Shown here piece by piece: positions 1-9,272 of a stretch of DNA of 57,904 bases. The notes under the pieces are model-generated. The model was given only the letters and a program-made list of their open reading frames with translations, did not search any database and was not told the DNA's origin. The stretch lies in the NCBI GenBank assembly GCA_902489145.1, contig CABTYV010000001.1, positions 1-57,904 of the forward strand, in the 5' to 3' direction. Made by a program: the position numbers and the translations under genes. The DNA is from an uncultured Tissierellia bacterium. GTDB taxonomy: Bacteria > Bacillota > Clostridia > Tissierellales > Peptoniphilaceae. Each line of letters begins with the position of its first letter. The stretch's first letter is position 1.

Positions 1-18
1 CGCCAGGAATGACGTTTT

Positions 19-1842
19 TTACCGATTTTTCTTCGATTTGTAGCGAAGGTTATTGTCCAAAATGGCCTTTCTGAGGCGGAAGGCATCTGGGGTTACCTCG
101 ATCAGCTCATCCTCCTCCACGAACTCCATCATCTGTTCCAGGCTCATTTCCGTGGGGGGCGTCAGCTTCAGCGCCTCATCTGAAGCAGCCGAACGAATGT
201 TGGTTAGCGATTTTTTCTTACATACATTGACCTCAATATCCAAGCCCTTGGGATTGGCGCCTACCACCTCTCCCTCGTACACCTCCACGCCCGGGCCGAT
301 AAAGAGCTTGCCCCGATCCTGGGCGGCGAAAAGGCCGTAAGCAGACGATTGACCCGTTTCGAACGCAATCAAGGAGCCAGTGGGGCGACGGGGAATCTCC
401 CCCTTGTAGGGGGCATAGCAGAGAAATTCATTGTTCAAAACGCCTGTTCCGCGCGTGTCCGTTAAGAGCTGCTGACGGTAGCCAATCAGCCCTCGGGCTG
501 GAATCTGGAAAACCAGGCGGGTGTAGCCGGAGGGGGTAGTTTTCATCTCCTGCAGCTCCCCCTTGCGGCGCCCCAGGGCCTCGATGACAGCCCCCGAGAA
601 CTCCTGGTCAATGTCCACGACCGCCTCTTCCATCGGTTCCAGCAGATGGCCCTGGGCATCACGCTTCATCAGGACGCGAGGCTTGGAAACCTGAAACTCA
701 TAGCCCTCCCGGCGCATATTTTCAATCAAAACCGAAAGATGTAGCTCTCCGCGGCCGCAGACCTGAAAGGAGTCCGTACTGGCTCCCTCCTCCACCCGCA
801 AGGAGACGTCCGTCTCCAATTCCTTAAATAAGCGAGCTCTTAGATGGCGGGAGGTGACATATTTGCCTGATCGGCCGGCAAAGGGGGCATCATTGACCGA
901 AAAGGTCATCTGGAGGGTCGGCTCGGAAATCTTCACAAAAGGAAGGGGGGTGGGATCCTCGGGATCACACAGGGTGTCCCCCACCTCGATGCCCTCGACC
1001 CCTGAGACCGCAATGATCGAGCCCATAGAGGACGCCTCGACTGGGTCGCGCTTGAGCCCATTAAACTCAAATATTTTCGTGATATGAACCGTACGGTTGA
1101 CTTCGGGGTTGTTATAGTTGCGGATGACCACCTCATCACCAACCTGCACCCGTCCCTGCTCGATTTTACCAATGCCAATCCGACCTACATAATCATTGTA
1201 ATCACAGGTCGAGATCAACAGCTTGAGGGGTGCCTCAGCATCCCCCTCCGGTGCAGGGATGGCCTGAATAATCAGATCCAGGAGAGGCTTCATATCCCTG
1301 CCCTTTTGGTCCGCATCCATGGAGGCCCATCCTTCTCGGGCGGAGGCAAAAATAATGGGGGAGTCTAGATAGGACTCGGGCGCATCGACCGCAATGAAGA
1401 GGTCCAGCAGCTCGTCCTTGACCTCCTCAATGCGGGCATCGGGCCGGTCCACCTTATTGATGCACAGAATCGCCGGCAGACCCAGATCCACGGCCTTGCG
1501 CAGCACAAATTTGGTCTGGGGCATAGGCCCTTCAAAAGCATCTACAATCAGGATGACCCCGTCGCACATTTTCAATACTCGTTCCACCTCGCCCCCAAAA
1601 TCCGCGTGGCCCGGCGTATCTATAATATTGATCTTGGTCTTTCCATACTGGATGGCCGTGTTTTTCGAGAGGATGGTGATGCCTCGTTCCCGTTCCAGGT
1701 CGTTCGAATCCATGATCCGGTCCTGCACCTCCTGATTGGAACGGATGGTGCCTCCTGATTTCAAAAGTCCATCGACCAGGGTCGTCTTTCCATGGTCGAC
1801 ATGGGCAATAATGGCTACATTACGAATATCTTCTCGTTTCAT
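19..1842 (-). CDS. typA: Ribosome-associated GTPase TypA/BipA
   Basis: Translational GTPase that binds the 70S ribosome and is linked to stress adaptation and subunit assembly. The 607-residue product is full length for TypA. G1 is AHVDHGKTTL near residue 14, the switch region contains RERGITI, G3 is DTPGHADFGGEVER and G4 is NKVD. The C-terminal half keeps the TypA-specific GRGELHLSVLIENMRREGYE region and the ARGLIGYRQQLLTDTRGTG stretch. The ATG at 1840-1842 is at the normal family N-terminus (MKREDIRNVAIIAHVDHGKT). The gene is monocistronic as far as seen; its stop lies 19 bases from the window edge. About 170 bases upstream (1843-2014) show no gene. Identification is secure from motifs and length. 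Confidence 0.97.
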   Translation of the reverse strand: MKREDIRNVAIIAHVDHGKTTLVDGLLKSGGTIRSNQEVQDRIMDSNDLERERGITILSKNTAIQYGKTKINIIDTPGHADFGGEVERVLKMCDGVILIVDAFEGPMPQTKFVLRKAVDLGLPAILCINKVDRPDARIEEVKDELLDLFIAVDAPESYLDSPIIFASAREGWASMDADQKGRDMKPLLDLIIQAIPAPEGDAEAPLKLLISTCDYNDYVGRIGIGKIEQGRVQVGDEVVIRNYNNPEVNRTVHITKIFEFNGLKRDPVEASSMGSIIAVSGVEGIEVGDTLCDPEDPTPLPFVKISEPTLQMTFSVNDAPFAGRSGKYVTSRHLRARLFKELETDVSLRVEEGASTDSFQVCGRGELHLSVLIENMRREGYEFQVSKPRVLMKRDAQGHLLEPMEEAVVDIDQEFSGAVIEALGRRKGELQEMKTTPSGYTRLVFQIPARGLIGYRQQLLTDTRGTGVLNNEFLCYAPYKGEIPRRPTGSLIAFETGQSSAYGLFAAQDRGKLFIGPGVEVYEGEVVGANPKGLDIEVNVCKKKSLTNIRSAASDEALKLTPPTEMSLEQMMEFVEEDELIEVTPDAFRLRKAILDNNLRYKSKKNR

Positions 1843-2014
1843 CGTCTCTCCCTACTACATTTCTCATCTTAGGCATTCTGCATATTTGCTCCCCATTTTA
1901 CCACAAAAAAAGGGGACAAAAGAAGAAAGGACCGCCCGATATGCCGGCCGATCCATCCTTTGTCGATATGAAAAAGAAAGAAAACCCTCCCGTCTCATCC
2001 GCCAGAAGGTGTCC

Positions 2015-2419
2015 CTAGGAACGATGGGATGGAATGCGGTAGAGGCAGTGCACTTCCGTTTTCTTTACCAGAAGTTTTTCCGCCAGCGCATGGACAATCC
2101 GTAGCCCCCGCCCTGAGCTGGTCAGGTTTTTCTTCCGGCAGCTATCGATATCCCACAGGACGCCATCCCCTTCATCCTTGACTACGATGGAGATCATGGG
2201 GCCGTCGACGGTAATATCGATGAAGACCATCTTATCTAAATCATTGGCATTGCCATGCTCACAGCCATTGATCATCAGTTCAGAAAGAATGAGGCGAAGG
2301 TCCTGTAAATTTTCCTGCGGTATATCCGTATGTGCCTTGATATGCGCACAAATTTCCTTAACGTGTGCGCAAACCTTGGATAGTTCGCTGGGCACGCGCC
2401 CGGAATAACGATAAGTCAT
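2015..2419 (-). CDS. RsbW/SpoIIAB-like histidine-kinase-type ATPase (anti-sigma family)
   Basis: A 134-residue stand-alone GHKL ATPase. Visible motifs are the N box ELMINGCEHGN (about residue 49), the G1 box DEGDG and the G2 box SGRGLRIV. The length and lack of a sensor domain match serine-kinase anti-sigma factors such as RsbW and SpoIIAB. No partner sigma factor or anti-anti-sigma (STAS) gene is adjacent, so the target is unknown; it may act in a stand-alone switch. Start is ATG at 2417-2419 behind an AAGGGGGCGGG-type ribosome site. Family confident; role inferred. Confidence 0.8.
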   Translation of the reverse strand: MTYRYSGRVPSELSKVCAHVKEICAHIKAHTDIPQENLQDLRLILSELMINGCEHGNANDLDKMVFIDITVDGPMISIVVKDEGDGVLWDIDSCRKKNLTSSGRGLRIVHALAEKLLVKKTEVHCLYRIPSHRS

Positions 2420-2514
2420 ACCCGCCCCCTTTCTTTTCGAAGCTATTCCCTATATACCCCTAGCCCTGCTACTGTAACGAAAGGGGGGCGGGTGGCCGGG
2501 TTCGCTAAAAAAGT

Positions 2515-2542
2515 TTGAAAGCCCCAGAACTTGGTATATAGT
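2515..2542 (+). promoter_or_regulatory. Sigma-A type promoter for rubredoxin
   Basis: TTGAAA at 2515-2520, a 16-base spacer and TATAGT at 2537-2542, about 50 bases before the rubredoxin ATG. Sequence match only. Confidence 0.6.
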
Positions 2543-2593
2543 AAAATAGATCATTTTTACAGCCAGAAATGGCTCATTTTAAGGAGGTCAAAT

Positions 2594-2755
2594 ATGAAGA
2601 AATATGAATGCCAGGCTTGCGGCTACATCTACGATCCCGAAAAAGGGGATCCCAATAACGGCGTAAAAGCAGGCACCGCGTTTGAAGATTTGCCAGAGGA
2701 TTGGGTTTGCCCGGTCTGCGGCGTCGGCAAAGACAACTTTGAGCCGGTAGAATAA
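2594..2755 (+). CDS. Rubredoxin
   Basis: A 53-residue iron-only electron carrier in the cytoplasm, used by anaerobes to reduce superoxide reductase, rubrerythrin and similar partners. Both knuckles are present: CQACGYIYDP near the start and CPVCGVGKDNF near the end, giving the four Cys that bind one Fe. The ATG at 2594 follows AAGGAGGTCAAAT, so the upstream in-frame extension is not used. It has its own promoter and a strong terminator and is one of few plus-strand genes in the chromosomal part. No redox partner is adjacent. Confidence 0.96.
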   Translation: MKKYECQACGYIYDPEKGDPNNGVKAGTAFEDLPEDWVCPVCGVGKDNFEPVE

Positions 2756-2765
2756 GAAAAAAAGG

Positions 2766-2801
2766 AGCGCTGGTACAAAACCTCGGTTTTGTACCAGCGC
2801 T
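2766..2801. terminator. Bidirectional Rho-independent terminator
   Basis: Perfect stem AGCGCTGGTACAAAAC / GTTTTGTACCAGCGCT with A-run on the left and T7 on the right, lying between the convergent rubredoxin and VTT-protein genes. Serves both strands. Confidence 0.9.
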
Positions 2802-2827
2802 TTTTTTATGTGCTACAGGATCCCCTC

Positions 2828-3517
2828 CTAGTGCACGAAAGGCACCTTCTGCCAAATGCTGCCTCCGGCTTTAAGCGCGTGCTTCAAAAATAGCGAGTAG
2901 AGCAGGATGGACGGCACCTTCGTCCACAGGAGATGGAGGAGAAAAAAGGAGAAGGGCATATCGCTCAGTCCGGCCAGCATGCAGATGAAATCATCGGGGA
3001 AACCCGGTAAAAGCATGGTGAGTACAAAGGCCGTCCGAAGCTTTTTTTGATTGCGATCCATCCGCGCCTTATTTTTTTGATAGGTGGCCTCGGAAACAAA
3101 GGAGCGCACGAACACCACCCCGAACAGGCGGGCCAGGATGAAGCAAGCGACAGAGCCCAGCACAATCCCGATATAGTTATAAATAAACCCCCAGAAGCCT
3201 CCAAAGAGGTAGACCCCGATCACCAGGGAAAGGCCGCCCGGAATGATGGGGATGACGCACTGGAGAAACTGAATCAAAATGAAAATCAATGGGGCCAAAA
3301 TCCCGTAGGATTCGATAAACGCCACCATGACCTCGCGGGAGGTGAAAAGGCCCTTGCGGTAGGCCCAAAATCCGATCCCCCCCACCAGGACCATTCCTAA
3401 GAGGGTCACAAGCTGAAGGCGCTTCCGGTTTTTTTGAACGGTTTTTTCGCTCCACTGCAGTTCCAATTGGTCCAGGCGTTTGCTCCAGGAGGACCTTTTC
3501 TCTTCCTTCTTTTTCAT
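2828..3517 (-). CDS. VTT-domain (TVP38/TMEM64, DedA-like) membrane protein
   Basis: A 229-residue integral membrane protein with about five to six hydrophobic segments. The VTT/SNARE-associated core is recognisable: QCVIPIIPGGLSLVIGVYLFG followed later by LLPGFPDDFICMLAGLSDMP, the paired proline/glycine re-entrant motifs of the family. An N-terminal basic stretch precedes the first helix. Family members are implicated in lipid transport or membrane homeostasis, but the substrate here is unknown. The start at 3517 overlaps the stop of the upstream glycosyltransferase as ATGA, so the two are translationally coupled; this suggests a shared glycolipid or envelope role (inference). Confidence 0.85.
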   Translation of the reverse strand: MKKKEEKRSSWSKRLDQLELQWSEKTVQKNRKRLQLVTLLGMVLVGGIGFWAYRKGLFTSREVMVAFIESYGILAPLIFILIQFLQCVIPIIPGGLSLVIGVYLFGGFWGFIYNYIGIVLGSVACFILARLFGVVFVRSFVSEATYQKNKARMDRNQKKLRTAFVLTMLLPGFPDDFICMLAGLSDMPFSFFLLHLLWTKVPSILLYSLFLKHALKAGGSIWQKVPFVH

Positions 3518-4821
3518 GACTTTGACTTTCTTTTCAATTGGAGCTGGTAGTTGGTTCTGGCCCATTTGGCCCGAATAATGGCATAAAAGCGTCCATAATC
3601 AGACCGATCGCTCACCAGATTGACCTTCTGGCGCAGCTTCGTGATGACCTGCTCCTGCTGGAGCTGAGGGCGACCTGGCGTATTGAGTACCTTTTGGTAG
3701 AGGGCTTCCACCCGGTTGCCAAAGGTCTGCATGCCAAAGCGGTCCCGGCTCGCCCAGGCCTGGTCGGAAAGGGCCGAAAGAAGGGCCGCATCAGAGAGCA
3801 GTCGGTCCATCTGCTCCACCAGCTGGTCCGTCGTGTCGAAGAGAAAGCCGTTTTTTCCTTCTTCAACGACCTCTTCGGGGGCATCATCCCGCCGGGCAAG
3901 CACCGGTCGGCCATTGGCCAGCGCTTCGATATAGGTCAGTCCCTGCGTCTCTGAAACCGATGCCGAAACAAAAAATTCAAAGAGCCGGTAGTAAAGGCCC
4001 ACCTGATCGGGCGGGACCATGCCGGTAAAGCGGGTGCGGTTCCGGATCGATAGAGCGTCGACCGCCTCCTCCAGCTTTTGCCGATAGGCCCCATCGCCCA
4101 CTAAAACCAGATAGGCATCCGGATGGCGTTTCAGCAGGGCCTGATGGGCCCGAAGGATCTCATCCAGATTTTTCTCTTCCCCCAGGCGCCCCACCGATCC
4201 ATAGATGCGTCCCTCCGGCGGAATGGCAAGCGCCTGGCGCATGGCCTCCGCCTTCTCCTTCGAGAGCGAAGCATCATATTTCCCAAGATCAATCCCCGTC
4301 GCAATCACCACGGTATGCTCGGCGATGCCGTGGGCCACCAGCAGGTTTTTGGTCTTGCGCGTCGGGGCAATCACCGCATCGGCCGTCCGCAGGCGGTAGC
4401 GCATCACTGGGACAATGAGCCGCTCCATCATCCGACCCGGTAAGACATACCGTACATAGTAGCGATAGAGGGTGTGGTAGGTATGGACGATCGGACAGTG
4501 ACATTTGCCCGCTATGCGCTGAACGAAGGAATAGGTAAAAAACTCGCATTGCGAGTGAATAATATCCGGATGCCAGGCGACCAATTCATCCAGGAGATCG
4601 GACTGGATATGCAGGGAGGCGCGGATATCCGGATAAATATTTAAGGGAAGGGAGCCTACATAGTAGATGCTGCTCTCAATATGGGAACGGTGATCCGCAG
4701 ACAGGCAGAGCAGACGGACCTCGTGTCCTTTTTTTTCTAACTCTTTTTTCAGGTTTAAGACAGAGACAATGACCCCATTGACCTGGCCGGGATTTAAGTC
4801 CGAGCTGAGTAGAATCTTCAT
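3514..4821 (-). CDS. GT4-family glycosyltransferase, probably glycolipid-forming
   Basis: A 435-residue retaining glycosyltransferase of the GT-B fold. The N-terminal acceptor domain opens MKILLSSDLNPGQVNGVI with a glycine-rich loop. The C-terminal nucleotide-sugar domain has GSVGRLGEEKNLDEILRAH and the E-x7-E region SVSETQGLTYIEALANGRP. The closest familiar pattern is 1,2-diacylglycerol 3-glucosyltransferase of Gram-positive membranes, but the acceptor cannot be proved from motifs. A basic tail of about 60 residues follows the catalytic domain and may be a membrane-binding extension. Located after engB with a 15-base gap and coupled to the VTT gene. Confidence 0.8.
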   Translation of the reverse strand: MKILLSSDLNPGQVNGVIVSVLNLKKELEKKGHEVRLLCLSADHRSHIESSIYYVGSLPLNIYPDIRASLHIQSDLLDELVAWHPDIIHSQCEFFTYSFVQRIAGKCHCPIVHTYHTLYRYYVRYVLPGRMMERLIVPVMRYRLRTADAVIAPTRKTKNLLVAHGIAEHTVVIATGIDLGKYDASLSKEKAEAMRQALAIPPEGRIYGSVGRLGEEKNLDEILRAHQALLKRHPDAYLVLVGDGAYRQKLEEAVDALSIRNRTRFTGMVPPDQVGLYYRLFEFFVSASVSETQGLTYIEALANGRPVLARRDDAPEEVVEEGKNGFLFDTTDQLVEQMDRLLSDAALLSALSDQAWASRDRFGMQTFGNRVEALYQKVLNTPGRPQLQQEQVITKLRQKVNLVSDRSDYGRFYAIIRAKWARTNYQLQLKRKSKS

Positions 4822-4836
4822 CGATCGCTCCTTCTC

Positions 4837-5451
4837 CTAGGCGTTGGCTTCCTTCCGATTCTCCTGGCCCCTTAGCTGGTGGAAGAGCACCTCCTCCAGC
4901 CGATCTCGTCCGATGCCCTTTTCCGCAGAGAAGGGCAGGAGGAGGGCCTCCCCGGACATGGCAAGACCTTGACGAATCAAGCGAATGCCCTGATCGCGCT
5001 TGTTATGGGAGAGCTTGTCAGCCTTCGTCGCGATCACAGTGCCGGAAAAGCCCCCATCCAAAATCCAGGCATACATTTCCTGATCCAGCTTACTTGGTTC
5101 ATGGCGCAGGTCCACCAAAAGCCATACCTCCACCAGGTTTTCTCGCTCTGCCAGGTAGTCGTTGATAAAGCGGGCCCAGTCGGCACGATCCTTTTTGGAG
5201 GCCCGGGCATAGCCGTAGCCCGGCAGATCAACCAGGCGAAAGGACCCATTAATTTGATAAAAATTGATCGTCCGTGTCTTGCCGGGACTGGAGGAGGTGT
5301 AGGCCAGCTTTTTGCGCCGACAGAGGGCATTGATCAGGGAAGATTTGCCCACATTGGACCGGCCGACCAGCGCAATTTCCGTAAGATCCGCAGGAGGATA
5401 GTCCTCCTTACGGGTGACCATAGCCTCCAGCTTTGCTTCTGTGATCTTCAT
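4837..5451 (-). CDS. engB: Ribosome biogenesis GTPase EngB/YsxC
   Basis: A 204-residue GTPase required for 50S subunit assembly. Motifs are GRSNVGKSSLINAL (G1), DLPGYGYA (G3), TKADKL (G4) and a C-terminal PFSAEKGIG (G5). The start MKITEAKLEAM at 5451 has GGGGAGGAGC upstream and matches the family; the longer open frame overlapping lon is not used. It follows lon by 13 bases, continuing the clpX-lon-engB order common in Bacillota. Confidence 0.95.
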   Translation of the reverse strand: MKITEAKLEAMVTRKEDYPPADLTEIALVGRSNVGKSSLINALCRRKKLAYTSSSPGKTRTINFYQINGSFRLVDLPGYGYARASKKDRADWARFINDYLAERENLVEVWLLVDLRHEPSKLDQEMYAWILDGGFSGTVIATKADKLSHNKRDQGIRLIRQGLAMSGEALLLPFSAEKGIGRDRLEEVLFHQLRGQENRKEANA

Positions 5452-5464
5452 GCACGCTCCTCCC

Positions 5465-7909
5465 CTAGCTCGAAAGGGAAGAAGCGCCCAGGCCCGCCCC
5501 CTCTTTGGGTGCAAAGCCCAGCAGCCCTGGCACCCGGTCCGATTCAAAGACAATTTTTTCCTTTTTCTCCACCGGTTGAAGGAGGGCCTTGGTGATCAGG
5601 TCATCGACCTGGCTCACCGGCTCAAAGCGCAGTCCCTGGATAAAGGCGGGGTCAATTTCGGAGAGCTCCCGCATATTTTCTTTGGGCAGGAAAATGCACG
5701 AGATGCCGTAGCGCTTCGCCGCCAGCACCTTTTCCTTGATCCCGCCCACCTTAAGGATCTGCCCATTGAGGGTAATCTCTCCCGTCATGGCGATGTCCGA
5801 ACGAACGGGCCGACTGGAAAGCGTCGATACAATGGCGGTCAGGATGGACACCCCTGCAGAAGGACCGTCCTTCGGCACTGCGCCCTCGGGCATATGGATA
5901 TGAATATCCTCCATGGTATAAAAGGCCGGTGAGATCCCGAACCGCCTGGCATTGGCCCGAATATAGGAGATGGCCAGCTCCGCCGATTCCTTCATGACCT
6001 CGCCCATGGACCCGGTCAAAAGTAAGGCGCCACGCCCGGCCATTCGGTTGGCCTCGATGAGCAAAAGCTCGCCGCCCGTCTCCGTCCAAGCAAGCCCATT
6101 GACGATCCCGACCTGGGGCGTCTTGAGCCGATTTTCCGCCTGATATTTCGGCTGTCCTAAGAAATCCTGCAGATTGGCCCGGTTGACAGTTACCCGACGA
6201 GCGCCCTCTACCACCCGACGAGCGGCCCGGCGACAGATTTTTCCGATCTGACGTTCGAGCTCCCGAACGCCGGACTCCCTCGTATAATGCCGGATGATTT
6301 CTACCAGCAAGGGCCGGGAGAGCGATAAATTTTTCGCCTGCAGGCCCGCCTCGCTGCGTTGCTTGCGCACCAGGTAGCGAGCGGCAATCTCCAGCTTTTC
6401 TTCCTCGGTATAACCCGCAATGCGAATCACCTCCATCCGGTCCAGAAGCGGCCGGGGAATGGTCGAGGTCGTATTGGCAGTGGTGATAAACATGACCTGG
6501 GAGAGGTCAAAGGGGATCTCCAGATAGCGGTCGTGAAATTCAGTATTTTGCTCAGGATCTAAGACCTCCAAAAGCGCTGAGGCTGGATCCCCCTTAAAAT
6601 CAGACCCAATCTTGTCCACCTCGTCAAAAAGGAAGACAGGATTCATAGACTTGCAATGGGTCATCTGGGTGATCACCCGACCCGGCATAGCCCCGATATA
6701 GGTTTTTCGATGGCCGCGAATCTCCGACTCATCGCTGACCCCGCCCAGCCGCATCGAGGTAAACTCCCGGTGGATGGCCCGGGCAATGGAACGCGCAATA
6801 GACGTCTTCCCGACCCCCGGTGGCCCCACCAGGCAAAGGATGGATCCCTTGCTATCCGCCCGAAGCTGACGGACAGCCAAAAATTCCAGAATCCGCTCCT
6901 TGACATCCTTCAAGCCATAGTGATCCCGGTCCAGAATGGACTGGCTCCGGCTCAAATCCGACCGATCCTTGGTATACCGCCCCCAGGGCAGGGCCAGAAT
7001 GGTATCCAGATAAGACCGAGACACGTTGACGTCCGGTGACATGGGCGAGAGGTAGGTGAGCTTCTCCACCTCCTTCATGACCACCTCTTTGGAAGCGGCG
7101 GGCATCGCGCATCGTTCGACCTGGTCGCGGTATTTATCCGCCAGGCCCTGCGGATCCGTCGGATCCTCCTCCATCTGCTCCCGGATGATCTGCATCTGCT
7201 CCTGCAGCAGATAATCCTTCTGTGTTTTTCGCACCCGGTCCTGGGCTTCCTCCGTGAGCTGCTGTTCCAATACGGAAAGCTTGGCCTGAATATCCAGGGC
7301 GGCCTGAACCTTCATCAACCGCTGACCCAGATCCAACTCCGTCAAAATCTCTTGGGCCTCCTCATAGGTCAGATCCAGATGGGAAGCCACCTCATCGGCC
7401 ACCAGCCCCGGATCCTCCTTTTGCAGGCGCGGCAGCAGCATAAAATCAGGCACGCCCAGCGTAGAACGGAAAAAGGAGATGGCCGAAGACGAAACCAGGC
7501 GGGTCATCAGGATCCACTCCTCGTTCTTCCTGGCTTCCTCCGGCAGATAATGGTACTCCACCACCTCCGCTTCTACATAAGGCTTGGTGCGGATAAAGCG
7601 CTGAACCTCCGCCCGGCAAAGCCCCTCCACCACGATCTTGCTCGTCCCGGTCAAAAGCTTAAAATTTTGCCGGATCTGAACCATGGTCCCCATGGCCATG
7701 TAATCCCCCAGCGCCGGATTTTCTATGCTGGGATCCTTCAGGGATAAAAGGAGGACGGGCTGATCACTGCCGTTGACCGCTTCCACCACGCTTTCCTGCT
7801 GGTCACTGGTCAGATCAAAGGTAAATCCCGCTCCCGGGTAGACCATTTCGGTCATGGTCAGAAGCACCGGACAGACCGTTTTCTTTTTTTCATAGTAGCT
7901 ATCAGACAT
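5465..7909 (-). CDS. lon: ATP-dependent protease La (Lon)
   Basis: A full-length 814-residue LonA. An N-terminal substrate-recognition domain is followed by the AAA+ module with Walker A GPPGVGKTSIARSIA, Walker B FLFDEVDKI and an arginine-finger region. The C-terminal protease has the catalytic Ser in DGPSAGVSIL and Lys in GGIKEKVLAAKR. Lon degrades misfolded and regulatory proteins in the cytosol. The ATG at 7907-7909 follows GGGGAGGAGGC. Downstream of clpX and upstream of engB. A GC-rich hairpin separates it from clpX. No CIRCE or CtsR site was identified by eye. Confidence 0.97.
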   Translation of the reverse strand: MSDSYYEKKKTVCPVLLTMTEMVYPGAGFTFDLTSDQQESVVEAVNGSDQPVLLLSLKDPSIENPALGDYMAMGTMVQIRQNFKLLTGTSKIVVEGLCRAEVQRFIRTKPYVEAEVVEYHYLPEEARKNEEWILMTRLVSSSAISFFRSTLGVPDFMLLPRLQKEDPGLVADEVASHLDLTYEEAQEILTELDLGQRLMKVQAALDIQAKLSVLEQQLTEEAQDRVRKTQKDYLLQEQMQIIREQMEEDPTDPQGLADKYRDQVERCAMPAASKEVVMKEVEKLTYLSPMSPDVNVSRSYLDTILALPWGRYTKDRSDLSRSQSILDRDHYGLKDVKERILEFLAVRQLRADSKGSILCLVGPPGVGKTSIARSIARAIHREFTSMRLGGVSDESEIRGHRKTYIGAMPGRVITQMTHCKSMNPVFLFDEVDKIGSDFKGDPASALLEVLDPEQNTEFHDRYLEIPFDLSQVMFITTANTTSTIPRPLLDRMEVIRIAGYTEEEKLEIAARYLVRKQRSEAGLQAKNLSLSRPLLVEIIRHYTRESGVRELERQIGKICRRAARRVVEGARRVTVNRANLQDFLGQPKYQAENRLKTPQVGIVNGLAWTETGGELLLIEANRMAGRGALLLTGSMGEVMKESAELAISYIRANARRFGISPAFYTMEDIHIHMPEGAVPKDGPSAGVSILTAIVSTLSSRPVRSDIAMTGEITLNGQILKVGGIKEKVLAAKRYGISCIFLPKENMRELSEIDPAFIQGLRFEPVSQVDDLITKALLQPVEKKEKIVFESDRVPGLLGFAPKEGAGLGASSLSS

Positions 7910-7953
7910 CTCGCCTCCTCCCCTTCTCTAGCTGAAAGGGCTTTATAATAAAG

Positions 7954-7975
7954 GACAGCCGGCGGGCCGGCTGTC
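7954..7975 (-). terminator. GC-rich hairpin between clpX and lon
   Basis: Stem GACAGCCGG / CCGGCTGTC just after the clpX stop. Read on the minus strand it is followed by CCTTTATTATA, a poor U-tract, so it may attenuate rather than fully stop transcription into lon. Confidence 0.45.
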
Positions 7976-7981
7976 TGCTTA

Positions 7982-9253
7982 CTAACGAACAGGGAGCTTC
8001 ATGGACTGCTGGCCCACCATCTCGCTCTGTTGGAGCAGTTCGGGCTTTTGCTCCCCCCAAACCACCTCAGGGCGGATCACACACTGGCGGATCGCTTCCT
8101 GACTGGGAATTTCAAACATGGGATCTCGTAGCAGGGACTCTAATATCGAACGCAGCCCCCGAGCCCCCATCTTTCTTTCATAGGATTTTTGTGCAATGGC
8201 TTCCAAAGCGCCTTCTGTGAAGGTGAGCTCCACCCCGTCCAGACGGAAGAGCTCCTTATATTGCTTGACCAGGGCGTTTTTCGGCTCTACCAGGATCCGG
8301 CAGAGGGAGTCCACTGAAAGCTCTTCCAGGGAAACCAGGACCGGCAAGCGACCGATCAACTCTGGGATCAAGCCAAACTTCATCAGATCCTCCGGGATCA
8401 CGTCCTGGAGCCGCTGGGATAGACCCGCTTCCGAATGGTCGACCTTCTCTTGGTTAAAGCCGATGGGATTTTCGCCCTCCCGCTTCTCCACGATCTTCTC
8501 AATCCCGGCAAAGGCGCCGCCGACGATAAAGAGAATGTTGCTGGTATCGACCTGGATCAACTCCTGCATGGGGTGTTTGCGTCCGCCCTGAGGCGGCACC
8601 CCTGCCACCGTTCCCTCAATGAGCTTCAGCAGGGCCTGCTGGACCCCCTCGCCTGATACGTCCCTTGTGATGGAGGGGTTCTCCGACTTGCGAGCGATCT
8701 TATCAATCTCATCGATATAAATAATCCCCCGCTCCGCCAGCTCCACATCATAATCAGCAGCCTGAAGGAGGCGAACAATAATGTTTTCAACATCATCTCC
8801 TACATAGCCCGCCTCTGTCAAAGTCGTCGCATCCGCAATGGCAAAAGGCACCCTGAGTACCTTGGCCAGGGTCTGTGCGAGCAGGGTCTTGCCCGACCCG
8901 GTCGGGCCCAGGAGACAGATGTTCGATTTTTGAATATCAACGGAGGCTTCCTCCTGGCGGTAAATGCGCTTGTAATGGTTGTAGACAGCGACGGATAAGG
9001 TCTTTTTGGCCACCTCCTGCTCCACCACATACTCATCCAGGGTCGCCTTGATCTCGGCAGGCGTCGGAAGCGCGCGTGGAATCGTCTCCCCACGCGACGC
9101 CCTTTCCTCTTCCTCTGCCATAATTTCCCCACAGAGGGCAATGCACTCATTGCAAATATAAGCGCCGTCGGGGCCGGCGATCATTTTTTCCACCTCGCCA
9201 GAAGCCTTCCCGCAGAAGGAGCAACATATGCTTTCGTCTTGATAATCAGCCAT
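7982..9253 (-). CDS. clpX: ATP-dependent Clp protease ATP-binding subunit ClpX
   Basis: A 423-residue unfoldase partner of ClpP. The N-terminal zinc-binding domain has CSFCGK and CNECI. The AAA+ core has Walker A GPTGSGKTLLAQTLA and Walker B IIYIDEIDKI, with the pore-1 loop GYVGDD. The ClpP-docking IGF loop is seen as the conserved ENPIGF segment. Its position 20 bases after clpP within tig-clpP-clpX is the standard gene order. C-terminal residues after the sensor-2 region are short and variable. Confidence 0.97.
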   Translation of the reverse strand: MADYQDESICCSFCGKASGEVEKMIAGPDGAYICNECIALCGEIMAEEEERASRGETIPRALPTPAEIKATLDEYVVEQEVAKKTLSVAVYNHYKRIYRQEEASVDIQKSNICLLGPTGSGKTLLAQTLAKVLRVPFAIADATTLTEAGYVGDDVENIIVRLLQAADYDVELAERGIIYIDEIDKIARKSENPSITRDVSGEGVQQALLKLIEGTVAGVPPQGGRKHPMQELIQVDTSNILFIVGGAFAGIEKIVEKREGENPIGFNQEKVDHSEAGLSQRLQDVIPEDLMKFGLIPELIGRLPVLVSLEELSVDSLCRILVEPKNALVKQYKELFRLDGVELTFTEGALEAIAQKSYERKMGARGLRSILESLLRDPMFEIPSQEAIRQCVIRPEVVWGEQKPELLQQSEMVGQQSMKLPVR

Positions 9254-9272
9254 CCTGCCTCCTTTCTACGCC